Notes: generated by a model from the letters alone, not told the origin. 64,000 nucleotides of DNA from Methanobacteriales archaeon HGW-Methanobacteriales-1 (GCA_002839705.1 PGYO01000002.1:1-64000); one strand, 5' to 3'. Counted from the first letter of the stretch, positions 52,841 to 61,401 are shown. Translations and numbers: made by a program.

Positions 52841-53920
52841 TTAAGTAAATTGGGCTTTCTTAACAAAGAATGAACTTTTAATTGAATTTTTATATGTACT
52901 TAAAGCACTTTTAGATGAATCAAGTCTTAAACGAGACATACTTCCATCAGAATTCTCCCAGTTTTCATGCCAGTAACTTATGGCCTTAATTCGAGGATAT
53001 TTTCCTTTTTTAATGGAAGCAAGTGCATCACTTATCCATTTAGCTTTTTTAGTTCCCCTTTCAGTAACTCCAAACTCCAAAACAGCCAGTGGCTTTTTAG
53101 AGGATATTTTGGTAAGTTGAGGATAGGAACTGCCCATAACCTGATTAAAAGTTTCCCAATCTTCTGAAGGAGTTTGTGCTCCGTAAACACTGACCCCTAT
53201 CCAATCAATATAAGTGTCACCAGGATAATAGGCTTTATAATTGTTCCATGACTTTTCAGGCGTGTTATAGGCATCCACATGGAACACCCAGGTAATCTTG
53301 CTGGCCTTTTCCTGTCTAAATATGGTTATTATATGTCGGTAAGCATCCCTGTATTTTTCAGGTCCATCAACCAGATTAGGGTTTCCATATTTATTTTTAG
53401 TTCCTGCCCCATTGAGTTTTCCACTCCAAGGGAACCAGTCACCATTCATTTCCGGAGCAAAATCAATAATCAGAGGAATGTTAGAATTTTTAGCATCTCG
53501 GGCCCATTTTCTAAGTTGTGGGTCAAATTTCCCATTTATAATATTGTCCAAGCTATAAACTCGGTCTGGTTTTGAATAAGAATCTTCTAATGTGCTTCGG
53601 GGCATTAAACGGATGTAAGGAGTTATTCCTGCCTGGTGAATGGTCTTAACTGCCTTGGATGGGAAAATAATCTTACTTTTTCCCCAGTTATCTGAGAAGG
53701 CGGCCCAAACTATGGTCTGGCCAGTGAGTTTCTTAAAGGCCGTAATTCTTTTGGCAGTCACTGCATTTTCGGGACCTCCAAAATCTGGGAAAGCTGCTAA
53801 ATAAATTCCTTTGGTAGGTGCCTTGAGTTTTATGATTTGAGTGGAATCACTGGCCGAAACACAGCCGTTAGCTATTAGAATGAGGATAATAAGCGTTAAA
53901 ATTATTATAATTTTTTTCAT
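52841..53920 (-). CDS. Exported GH26-like glycoside hydrolase
   Basis: 359 residues. The N-terminus is a signal peptide (KKIIIILTLIILILIANGC), with Cys at a lipobox-like position. The rest resembles glycoside hydrolase family 26 (beta-mannanase and related endo-glycanases). The presumed acid/base Glu is in IIDFAPEMNGDWFPW and the nucleophile Glu in LAVLEFGVTERG; SYWHENWENSDG lines the cleft. Endo-acting beta-glycosidases are unusual in hydrogenotrophic methanogens and might act on its own exopolysaccharide or on host or biofilm glycans (inference). There is only a weak ribosome binding site before ATG 53920. Confidence 0.8.
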   Translation of the reverse strand: MKKIIIILTLIILILIANGCVSASDSTQIIKLKAPTKGIYLAAFPDFGGPENAVTAKRITAFKKLTGQTIVWAAFSDNWGKSKIIFPSKAVKTIHQAGITPYIRLMPRSTLEDSYSKPDRVYSLDNIINGKFDPQLRKWARDAKNSNIPLIIDFAPEMNGDWFPWSGKLNGAGTKNKYGNPNLVDGPEKYRDAYRHIITIFRQEKASKITWVFHVDAYNTPEKSWNNYKAYYPGDTYIDWIGVSVYGAQTPSEDWETFNQVMGSSYPQLTKISSKKPLAVLEFGVTERGTKKAKWISDALASIKKGKYPRIKAISYWHENWENSDGSMSRLRLDSSKSALSTYKNSIKSSFFVKKAQFT

Positions 53921-54120
53921 AAATATACCAATTAAATTTATAAATATAATTTTTCTATTTTCATTATTAAATACAATGATTTTTTAAAAAAATATATTTT
54001 CAAATAAAATGATTAATAAAATGCTTAGTCCATAGAACGAATCTATAAAATATTTCTTAAAATAAGTTATTTTATCAATATTAAAACCAATTAATGTAAA
54101 AAACTCCAAATGAAAAAATA

Positions 54121-54150
54121 CTCAAAAAATAAAATAATAAAAAAAATAAA
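54121..54150 (-). terminator. Oligo-U terminator of the PQQ-propeller gene
   Basis: On the minus strand, starting 35 nt after the stop codon, there are T8 and T6 runs interrupted by single A. A plausible archaeal terminator. Confidence 0.45.
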
Positions 54151-54184
54151 GGAATATTTGGCGTTTTTATTCCTTTTGAATAGG

Positions 54185-56023
54185 TTATTTCCTCTTTTTA
54201 GAACTAACTATCCCACCTAAAACCATTAAAAATGCTACAATTGCTGCTCCTATTGGAACCCCAGTATGCTGCATTCCCACATCATCAGTACTGTTGTTAC
54301 TGGCTGCTTGAGCACTAACAATAATACTTTGGGTGCTGCTGGCTAAATTTGGATCATAGGTTAGTGTAGATAGAACTGGAGATATGGCATAAGTGCCTTT
54401 AGCCAGAACTTTAGTCCACACATTGAGATAGGGGTCAATTACTCCTAAATCTCCCAGATACCAGGTTATAGTGCTGGTGGATGCGTCGTAAGTGAAAGTT
54501 CCACTTTGAGCCAGGGCCTTAATGAATTGCAGTCCTTTTGGTATTTTTAAGGTCATAGTGGTGTTGTAAGCAGTTCCAGGACCATTATTTCCCACTTTAA
54601 AAGTGATTTTAATGGTGTCCCCTACTTTAGGATTTTTATTGTCCACTAAAGTTTTGAGATACAGGTCTGATTGCTGGCCAGCTATGGCGTGTAATGAAGC
54701 TGTTGAATTTGCTTCAAAACCCCAAATACCAATGTAAAGGGTTCCGTCCTTGTTAATTGAAGGTATTCCATAAACTGAGTAGTCGTATTTCCATTTTTCG
54801 GTTCCATTAGGGTTAAGAGCTATCAAAGGACTTCCTAAAGATGCCAGATAGATAGTACCATCTGTTCCTATGACTTGGCTGGTGAATCCTTCGCCCATTG
54901 TCGGTTGGGTGTAGTTCCATAGTTTGGTTCCATTCGGGCTGAATGCATGTAGATTATTAAATGCGTCTTTTTCAGAAGGCCCGAACATGGTACTTAGATA
55001 GACCACGCCGTTGGAAGCTACTGAGGGAAGACTGATCACATAATTATAGGCTCCATCACTAATGGTTTGCATCCATTTAACTGTTCCTGTGGGATTGAAA
55101 GCATATAAATGTACGGTATTATTTGTTTTGTTTTGTGAGGTTACGGCAGAGTATATAGTTCCATCAGGCCCTATTGCTGATCCCCAACTTGCTGATCCTA
55201 TTCCCCAAGACTTATAAAGATCTTCAGTAAAGGTATAGTTCCATTTTAAGCTTCCGTCAGGATTAATTGCATTGAGAACACCGTAGTAATCTTCCTCATC
55301 GTTTTCAAAGTAGGATCCCACAAAAAGGGTTCCATCTTGACTTACTGAATTGAAAAATGTGTATATGACATCTTCTACTCCTCTATTGATTTTGTAAGTC
55401 CATTTAAGGGTTCCGTCAGGGTTTATAGAATATATTTTGGCAAAATCATTGTCATCGTCATAGATGTTTAGTCCTACATTGATGCTACCATCTTTTCCAA
55501 TAATTGGATAGGACGCTAAACTAGATTCATATTCGTTAAACGTGTATTGCCAGCGTATAGTTCCATCAGGATTAATTGCTGTTAGAGTCGGGTCGTCATA
55601 GCCATTTATTATGTATATGAGGCCATTATCACCTATAGTTGGAGCAACTGAACTTTCCAGGTTTTCAAAGGTCAGATTCCATTTCATGGTTCCATCAGGA
55701 TTGAGAGCATATACTGTGCCGTTATCATTTGATGTACTGGTGAAATATATGGTTCCATCAGCACCTATGGTCTGACCACCAATTCCATTATCTCCACTGG
55801 TATTAAAAACCCACTTAGTAGTATTGTTTTGAGGTCCCAGATTTTTGGATTGGCCATTACTTTGGTTATTGGCAAAGATGTCGGGCCAGATAGGGTCTGA
55901 CTTGGTTAAAGTGTAATTAGTGTTATTGTAGGTTGTGTTACTTTCATTTCCTGGTGCGGGCGTGGCCATGGTAGGAGATAATGAAACAGTACATATTATG
56001 AAAATCAGAGCAAAAATTGCCAT
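54185..56023 (-). CDS. Surface protein with PQQ-like beta-propeller and DUF11-type domain
   Basis: At least 612 residues, exported. Residues ~65-450 hold about eight PQQ-like repeats (IGADGTIYFTS, LNPDGTMKWN, and variants such as IGPDGTIYSA), which fold as a beta-propeller. Then comes a DUF11/CARDB-like domain (~465-565: DLYLKTLVDNKNPKVGDTI, then FKVGNNGPGTAYNTT) and a C-terminal membrane anchor ending KKRK. This plan is frequent in Methanobacterium adhesin-like proteins. The coordinates use ATG 56023, but GGAGGTGA lies 31 nt further up and points to ATA 56050. The extra residues IDKKTTAQK would supply the positive n-region missing from the signal peptide. Confidence 0.82.
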   Translation of the reverse strand: MAIFALIFIICTVSLSPTMATPAPGNESNTTYNNTNYTLTKSDPIWPDIFANNQSNGQSKNLGPQNNTTKWVFNTSGDNGIGGQTIGADGTIYFTSTSNDNGTVYALNPDGTMKWNLTFENLESSVAPTIGDNGLIYIINGYDDPTLTAINPDGTIRWQYTFNEYESSLASYPIIGKDGSINVGLNIYDDDNDFAKIYSINPDGTLKWTYKINRGVEDVIYTFFNSVSQDGTLFVGSYFENDEEDYYGVLNAINPDGSLKWNYTFTEDLYKSWGIGSASWGSAIGPDGTIYSAVTSQNKTNNTVHLYAFNPTGTVKWMQTISDGAYNYVISLPSVASNGVVYLSTMFGPSEKDAFNNLHAFSPNGTKLWNYTQPTMGEGFTSQVIGTDGTIYLASLGSPLIALNPNGTEKWKYDYSVYGIPSINKDGTLYIGIWGFEANSTASLHAIAGQQSDLYLKTLVDNKNPKVGDTIKITFKVGNNGPGTAYNTTMTLKIPKGLQFIKALAQSGTFTYDASTSTITWYLGDLGVIDPYLNVWTKVLAKGTYAISPVLSTLTYDPNLASSTQSIIVSAQAASNNSTDDVGMQHTGVPIGAAIVAFLMVLGGIVSSKKRK

Positions 56024-56054
56024 CTTTTGGGCTGTTGTTTTTTTGTCTATATTT

Positions 56055-56062
56055 TCACCTCC
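56055..56062 (-). promoter_or_regulatory. Shine-Dalgarno of the PQQ-propeller gene, pointing to ATA 56050
   Basis: GGAGGTGA is complete and 4 nt before ATA 56050-56048, the spacing used by most genes here for ATG. The first ATG is 31 nt from the site, too far to be served by it. Confidence 0.6.
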
Positions 56063-56401
56063 TTTTTTTTAATCATTTTTTATAATAATCAGGAGATTTA
56101 ATTAAAAAACAGTTGTAATGTTTAACCAATTATTGATTAACTAGAAGGCTGATGGCCTTAGAAGAAACAGTGATTAAACCCCCCATTATTATATTGTAGT
56201 TTGTAATGTTAATTAATATATAATTTTTGAAATGATTTTGAAAAAATTATAAGTTTTTTGATTTTTTTCGGTGTTTTATGCATTAATTACGCCTTAAATA
56301 CAATTTAATAGTTAATTCAAATTTTTTTTAAATGATAATATTTATATACGAAATCTACATTACTATTAAATACCGACCGTCGGTTTTTAAGGAAGATTAT
56401 T
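56063..56401. other. Divergent intergenic region between the surface protein and TetR
   Basis: 339 bases holding both promoters. A small hairpin AAGGC-TGATG-GCCTT sits at about 56146-56160. Right of centre it is almost pure A/T. A TATA box (ATATTTATATA, about 56338-56348) and the TetR operator (separate entry) lie just before tetR. No gene was seen. Confidence 0.55.
56372..56384 (+). promoter_or_regulatory. Palindromic TetR operator
   Basis: ACCGAC-C-GTCGGT is a perfect 6-bp inverted repeat with a 1-base centre, GC-rich in otherwise AT-rich DNA. It lies 18 nt before the ATG and about 25-35 nt after the TATA box, that is, over or just after the transcription start. Autorepression by the TetR product is the obvious reading. 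Confidence 0.75.
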
Positions 56402-56992
56402 ATGTCTAAAAGAAAACCTAAAGAAAAGCGTATTAATGAAATTACCCAAGCAGCTATGGATGTTTTTTTAAAAAAAGGATACGAAGGTACCACTATGGAA
56501 GCCATAGCACAGGAAGCAGGAATTAGTAAAGGAGGCCTCTATCATCATTTTCAAAGTAAATACATGGTTTTGATGGCGGTTAATGAAAAAATGAGTGAGA
56601 AAATGGGGGAAATAATACTTGAAGCCTCACAATGCAGTTCAGTTAAGGAGGGGATACTATACTATATAAAAAACTACATTCTCTTCTGGATAGAACACCC
56701 TAAGGAGACCAGCTTTCTCTTTTTATCACTGGCCAAGGTTCTGGACAATCAAAAGCTTTTAAATTATTACCATGATTACACAGTTGATTATATGAACTAT
56801 TTTGAGGAAGCATTTACTATGGGGATCCAATCTGGTGAATTCATCCCGCACAATGTTAAAACAAGTGCCATAACATTGATGGCTGCTTTGGATGGAATTT
56901 TGAGTTACATGATTTTTGATAATAGTCTGCAACTGGATGAAGTTGTGAAACATTTTGAAGAGAAATTTATAAGTCCTGTTGAAGTGAATTAA
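56402..56992 (+). CDS. TetR family transcriptional regulator
   Basis: 196 residues. The N-terminal TetR helix-turn-helix is complete: ITQAAMDVFLKKGYEGTTME, AIAQEAGISKGGLYHHFQSK. The C-terminal ligand-binding domain is not specific enough to name an inducer. AAGGAAG precedes the ATG. A palindrome over its promoter suggests autoregulation, and the downstream EFR1 gene (66 bp, same strand) may be in the same operon and so a target. Confidence 0.92.
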   Translation: MSKRKPKEKRINEITQAAMDVFLKKGYEGTTMEAIAQEAGISKGGLYHHFQSKYMVLMAVNEKMSEKMGEIILEASQCSSVKEGILYYIKNYILFWIEHPKETSFLFLSLAKVLDNQKLLNYYHDYTVDYMNYFEEAFTMGIQSGEFIPHNVKTSAITLMAALDGILSYMIFDNSLQLDEVVKHFEEKFISPVEVN

Positions 56993-57057
56993 GATTTTAA
57001 TTGGAGTTATTATGGATTAAAAGTGATTAAAAATTAATTAAATTAAGAAGTGATAAA

Positions 57058-57860
57058 ATGTCCACGGAATTAACAAAAAATGAGAATATTGATCTTTATT
57101 ATTTTTCAGGAACCGGAAATACGCTTTTAGTGGCCAAAAAGATGGTGGAAACTTTCAATGATAATGGAATTAAAGCCAATTTATTAAAAATAGAGGATTC
57201 AAATCCAGATGAGGTGAATTTAGAACATACATTGGTTTAGGATTTCCAGTGGCAGAATTATCCACTTATGAATTTGTTTGGGATTTTATTAAATCACTTC
57301 CACCGGCTGAGGGAACTAATATTTTCATGGTGGATACTCTAGCGGGAGTTTCCGGAGGAATAGTTGGGCCTTTAAGAGAGATTGTCAAAAAGAAAGGATA
57401 TAATCCAATTGGGGCCCAAGAAATTATCATGCCCCCTAACATCTTCTACATCCAGGAAGAGGCCATCAATAAAAAGAAAGTGAATGAAGGAATTATTGAA
57501 GCGGAAAAATATGCTTTATCTATAATTAATGGAGAATCTAAATGGGGGAGAGTCCCATTACTTTCGGACATGGTTTATTATACTTCTATTATTGGTTTAA
57601 AAATAACTCACTCGAATTTAAATCAAAAATACTTTCACTTGGCCGTTGACGTGGAAAAATGTAATAAATGTGGCCAGTGTGTTAAACTGTGCCCCATAGA
57701 TAACATAAGCATGGAAGAAGGGGAATTTCCAGTTAATTTGCGAGAATGCGTTTATTGTTCAAGATGCACTTCATTTTGCTCTAAACAGGCTATTACTGCT
57801 CCTTTTAATTATAAGGGAAAGACCTATCGGGCGGTGAAGGCCAGGGAAATACTGGAATAA
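57058..57860 (+). pseudogene. EFR1-type flavodoxin-ferredoxin, frameshifted
   Basis: Second EFR1 copy, broken by one missing base. The first frame (57058-57240) gives 60 residues with [18 protein letters not shown], ending HTLV-stop. The second frame resumes at 57234 with [18 protein letters not shown], matching the intact paralogue (GLAFPVAIFSTYNLVWDF), and goes on to two [4Fe-4S] motifs, CNKCGQCVKLCP and CVYCSRCTSFCS. In the second motif the last cysteine is followed by Ser in place of Pro. One base added between 57231 and 57234 would restore about 267 residues. Apart from the shift nothing is damaged, so a sequencing error or very recent mutation is likely. GTGATAAA precedes the ATG. Confidence 0.85.
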
Positions 57861-57905
57861 TGGAGTTTCTTTTATTTTTCTTTTTAAAATTTTGAATTAA
57901 TAAAT

Positions 57906-58688
57906 TTAATCATCAAAAATATAGGCTCCCATACCTAAATCTCCAGCATACCAACTTTTATGGGCCACTTTACCTTCTTTATTATCAGCAGCACCAAAAA
58001 CAGTTAAAAGTGGCATGAAATGGTCTGGATACGGATGGGCCCTCTCAGAATAAGGTGATATTCTCCGGTAATTTAAAAGAGAATCCTCATCACCACTAGT
58101 AACGGCCTTAGTCAACCAGGCCTCAAAATCAATGGCCCACTGATCAGGCTCTGCCCCAACTCTAAAGGAAGCATAACCTAAAGGATGCACGGCTCCACCA
58201 CTACCCAGAATAAGTATTCCTTCATTTTTTAATTCACTAATAGCATTTCCTAAATTCATATGCCTGGCAGGATTCATGTGGTGTTGTATAGATAGTTGAA
58301 TGATAGGAACATCAGCTTCGGGAAACATTAAGTTCATGGGAACCCAGGCCCCATGATCGAATCCCCGGTCATGGTTTTTCAAAGCTTCCAATCCGGCGTT
58401 CTCTATTAGGTTGTAGGTCTTTCTTGCTAATTCTGGAGAACCAGGGGCCCAGTATTTGATTTCATAGAGTTCTTCAGGAAATCCATAAAAGTCGTGTATG
58501 GTATTGGGTGAAGGATTGGTGGTCACCTCGGGTACTGAAGTTTCCCAATGGGCCGAGATACATAAAACGGCCTTAACATTTTTATATATTACTCCCAGCT
58601 CTTTAAGGAATGTTCTGGCCGGAATGTCTTTTAAGGTCAGGTTAGGGGCCCCGTGTGATATGAATATGGGTGGGATTGGTTTGGACAT
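57906..58688 (-). CDS. DODA-type (class III extradiol) dioxygenase family protein
   Basis: 260 residues of the 4,5-DOPA dioxygenase/YgiD-like family. Metal-ligand histidines appear in FISHGAPNLT, ISAHWETS and near HPLGYASF, and the HDRGFDHGAWVPMNLMFP and HPYPDHFMPLLTVFGA segments are typical. Known members cleave catechols with O2, which a strict anaerobe lacks, so the methanogen protein may do something else. GAGTGA lies upstream of ATG 58688. It converges with the frameshifted EFR1 gene. Confidence 0.85.
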   Translation of the reverse strand: MSKPIPPIFISHGAPNLTLKDIPARTFLKELGVIYKNVKAVLCISAHWETSVPEVTTNPSPNTIHDFYGFPEELYEIKYWAPGSPELARKTYNLIENAGLEALKNHDRGFDHGAWVPMNLMFPEADVPIIQLSIQHHMNPARHMNLGNAISELKNEGILILGSGGAVHPLGYASFRVGAEPDQWAIDFEAWLTKAVTSGDEDSLLNYRRISPYSERAHPYPDHFMPLLTVFGAADNKEGKVAHKSWYAGDLGMGAYIFDD

Positions 58689-59078
58689 GATTTCACTCGA
58701 CTTTATTGTTATTATATTTGTTTATCATGTCTAAAATATCTAATTAAATCTCACTTTTTCATTCAAAATAAATTCATTTTTCACTAAATTTTAATTTTAA
58801 GACTTCATTTTCCTATCTTCAATACATTAAGGATATAGGACTTATTAGAAGAAAATTTTAAATGAATAAAACGAAATTATATATTATTCTAATTTAAATG
58901 AAATAATAGAAGAAATTTATTCCATTGAATCAAGTTATAAAAAATTTTAAAAGTTCATTTTTCTTATAAACAATAATTTTAGGAATAAATTTTTATATGA
59001 ACAATATTAAAGGTTATCACAATATTTTATCAATTTATCAAGTATTTAATGAGATTTGCATTAATGTGGGTTATTTAA
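58689..59078. other. Divergent intergenic region
   Basis: 390 AT-rich bases between the dioxygenase and hsdS. It holds both promoters (for example TTTTTATATGAAC at about 58988-59000 for hsdS). Nothing that looks like hsdM or hsdR, or a remnant of them, was seen. Confidence 0.5.
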
Positions 59079-60266
59079 ATGAGCAATGAATATACTTCAG
59101 CAGCAGAATGGGAAGAGGTAAATCTTTTCAAATATATGACCATGGTCAAATCTGGTGTTGTGAAATTCAGTGGATTTAAAAAATACATATCTACTTATTC
59201 ATCTGCAACATCCAGAATAACTGATCATTTTGAGGTCACTTATGATTCCCGGCCTAATAAGGCCAATATGGAATTTGAAGAAAATGACATTATATTTGCT
59301 AAGGCCAAAAATAATGCCCATGTTAATTTAATTGATTCTGATTCCAGTGATAATTTGTATTCAACTGGATTTTTTGGTTTAAGAATTAAAAATAATGATA
59401 AAATACTGCCAAAATTTGTATTTTACTGGCTACGGAGCAATCTATTTCAAAAAGAAAAGGATAAAAATTGTAAAGGAATAATTAAGGAATCTATTAATTA
59501 CTCAGCATTAAAAAATTTTGTAATTCCCCTTCCACCCATGGAAACCCAAAAAGAAATTGTGGAAATCCTTGAAAGAGCTGAAAAATTAAAGGAATGGCGC
59601 CCTAAAGCGGACAAATTATCTGCTGACTATTTGGAGAGTGTATTCCTGGAGATGTTTGGTGATCCTTTTACAAATCCAAATATCTGGGAAGAAAAAACAT
59701 TGGATGAGGCCTGTTATACCATCAAAAATGGATTAAATACAGTCCGCTATAGGGATGAAGGAATTCCTTTTATTTTTGCTAAGGATATTATAAATGGACC
59801 TGATGATTTTGAAAACAATGGTCATAGTAAATATATTGGTCTGGCAGATTATCTAAAATTTATAAATAAATGCCGTCCTGAAAAGGGTGATGTTCTTTAT
59901 ACGAAAGGGTTTAAAACTGGATTTGCTAAATATGTTGATAATGATCGTGATTTTTCCATTTGTGAGCACTTAGCAGTTTTAAAATTTGATGTGAATCAAA
60001 TTAATGGCATTTTTTTAGAGTATATGTTAAATTCAGATTACTGCTATAATCAATCTAGGATATTTACTCGAGATGCATTTAATCAAAATCTGGTAATTGC
60101 TCAGATGAAAAGAATAAAGATATTGATCCCACCAATAGATCTTCAAAACCAATTCGCAGAGTTTGTTCAGGAAATAGAAATTCAAAAATCTCAACAAGCT
60201 GAATCCAAAAAAGAGATTGATGGGATATTTGATAATGTTCTGGAAAGTGTATTTGAATGGGAATAA
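59079..60266 (+). CDS. hsdS: Orphan type I restriction-modification specificity subunit (HsdS)
   Basis: 395 residues. Two target-recognition domains are arranged as usual: TRD1 (~1-150), first conserved helix (IPLPPMETQKEIVEILERAE then EKLKEW), TRD2 (~195-345), second helix (IPPIDLQNQFAEFVQEIEIQ). HsdS chooses the DNA sequence methylated or cut by HsdM/HsdR, neither of which is within 4 kb on either side. It may serve a complex encoded elsewhere or be a remnant. TRD1 begins without the usual preceding sequence and may be slightly short. GTGGG precedes the ATG. Confidence 0.88.
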   Translation: MSNEYTSAAEWEEVNLFKYMTMVKSGVVKFSGFKKYISTYSSATSRITDHFEVTYDSRPNKANMEFEENDIIFAKAKNNAHVNLIDSDSSDNLYSTGFFGLRIKNNDKILPKFVFYWLRSNLFQKEKDKNCKGIIKESINYSALKNFVIPLPPMETQKEIVEILERAEKLKEWRPKADKLSADYLESVFLEMFGDPFTNPNIWEEKTLDEACYTIKNGLNTVRYRDEGIPFIFAKDIINGPDDFENNGHSKYIGLADYLKFINKCRPEKGDVLYTKGFKTGFAKYVDNDRDFSICEHLAVLKFDVNQINGIFLEYMLNSDYCYNQSRIFTRDAFNQNLVIAQMKRIKILIPPIDLQNQFAEFVQEIEIQKSQQAESKKEIDGIFDNVLESVFEWE

Positions 60267-60401
60267 TTGGTTTTTATTAGTTTGAATTAAATGGATAATG
60301 TATTGAAAATAAAATTCAAATTATTTTAATTGATTATTATTTTCTCAATTTTTAATCAATAGGTAATTTTATAAACTTTGAAAACAATCTTCTATTTCAG
60401 G

Positions 60402-60474
60402 TAATTCCTGGGGGCCTGCACCCTATTTGGCTGCACACGAGCTCACGTTCCGAAGGCCCTCGGGTACTGAATTA
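60402..60474 (+). ncRNA. GC-rich structured RNA candidate upstream of the lipid prenyltransferase
   Basis: A compact GC-rich island in AT-rich DNA. An 11-bp stem joins 60407-60417 (CCTGGGGGCCT) with 60454-60464 (AGGCCCTCGGG), all paired with two G-T wobbles. It is extended outside by TAATT 60402-60406 with AATTA 60470-60474 across a 5-nt bulge. Inside are a 5-bp hairpin (GCACC 60418-60422 with GG 60429-60430 and TGC 60432-60434, one bulge) and a weak 3-bp one. It does not match tRNA, SRP or RNase P RNA as I know them. It lies 36 nt before the ubiA-type ATG, so it may be a leader element of that gene. Confidence 0.5.
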
Positions 60475-60510
60475 TACTTATTCTATTTTAAAAACTAAAT
60501 TAAGATTCTA

Positions 60511-61368
60511 ATGTCAGCCATTCCTAAAATAAAAGCCATTATTCAATTATTCAGGCCAGATTTATCACTAGCTGCAGGAATCTGTGTGGTGGTAGGTGAA
60601 TTACTAGCTCTGGGCCATTTTCCTCAATTTCAAGAAATAATTCTTGGTTTTGCAGTCGGATTTTTTATTTCCGGTTCCACCCTAATTTTAAATGACTATT
60701 TTGATTTGGAAACTGATAAAATAAATGCTCCTAATAGGCCATTGCCATCAGGAATGATTAAACCAGCTCATGTGATTTTTTTATCCATTATTACTGCATT
60801 AATTGGCTTACTGGCCTCTTTTATTATTAGTTTCTTGGCTTTAGCTGTGGCCATAGTTTTATGGACTATAGGATTTTTATACAACTGGAAATTAAAAAGA
60901 ACAGGATTGCTGGGTAATCTGCTGGTAAGTTCATCAGTGGCCATTACTTTTATTTTCGGGGCAATTGTGGTGGGAAACCCCTGGATTATAGTAGTTTGGG
61001 TTTTTAGTGCCATAGCATTTTTCATAGATCTGGGAGAAGAGATTGCTGCTGATGCTCTGGATATGGAAGGAGATAAAAAGATAAACTCCCAATCTCTGGC
61101 CTTGAAACATGGTCAAAATAATGCACTTAAAATTTCAGCAGTTATATTTGCATTAGTAGTTTTAATAAGCCTTATTCCTTTTATTCTAGGGTGGTTGGGG
61201 ATTACTTATCTTCTTATGATATTATTCATGGATTCTATAATTGTTTATTCTACTTTTAAATTATTAAAAAGTGAGATTATAGATGAAAAAAGAAAATATG
61301 CTCGGTTTATTTACTTAGGGGCCACTTTGGGATTGGTGGCTTTTGTCATTGGTCAAATATTGATTTAA
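60511..61368 (+). CDS. Digeranylgeranylglyceryl phosphate synthase (UbiA family)
   Basis: 285 residues, eight to nine membrane spans. It adds the second geranylgeranyl chain in archaeal lipid synthesis. Both aspartate-rich motifs of UbiA are present: NDYFDLETDKINAPNRPLPS near residue 67, and the DGGGP-type second motif DLGEEIAADALDMEGDK near 171. No clear Shine-Dalgarno site precedes ATG 60511, but the strong RNA structure at 60402-60474 does. Together with carS and the tes-type gene it makes three ether-lipid steps in the window. Confidence 0.9.
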   Translation: MSAIPKIKAIIQLFRPDLSLAAGICVVVGELLALGHFPQFQEIILGFAVGFFISGSTLILNDYFDLETDKINAPNRPLPSGMIKPAHVIFLSIITALIGLLASFIISFLALAVAIVLWTIGFLYNWKLKRTGLLGNLLVSSSVAITFIFGAIVVGNPWIIVVWVFSAIAFFIDLGEEIAADALDMEGDKKINSQSLALKHGQNNALKISAVIFALVVLISLIPFILGWLGITYLLMILFMDSIIVYSTFKLLKSEIIDEKRKYARFIYLGATLGLVAFVIGQILI

Positions 61369-61401
61369 CCAAATTTTAATAAAATTTCATTAATAATTAA
61401 T

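Noticed and set aside
57058-57240. A separate small flavodoxin gene before the EFR1 fragment
   Set aside because: Its 60 residues align with the start of the intact EFR1 paralogue and continue in another frame, so it is one frameshifted gene.
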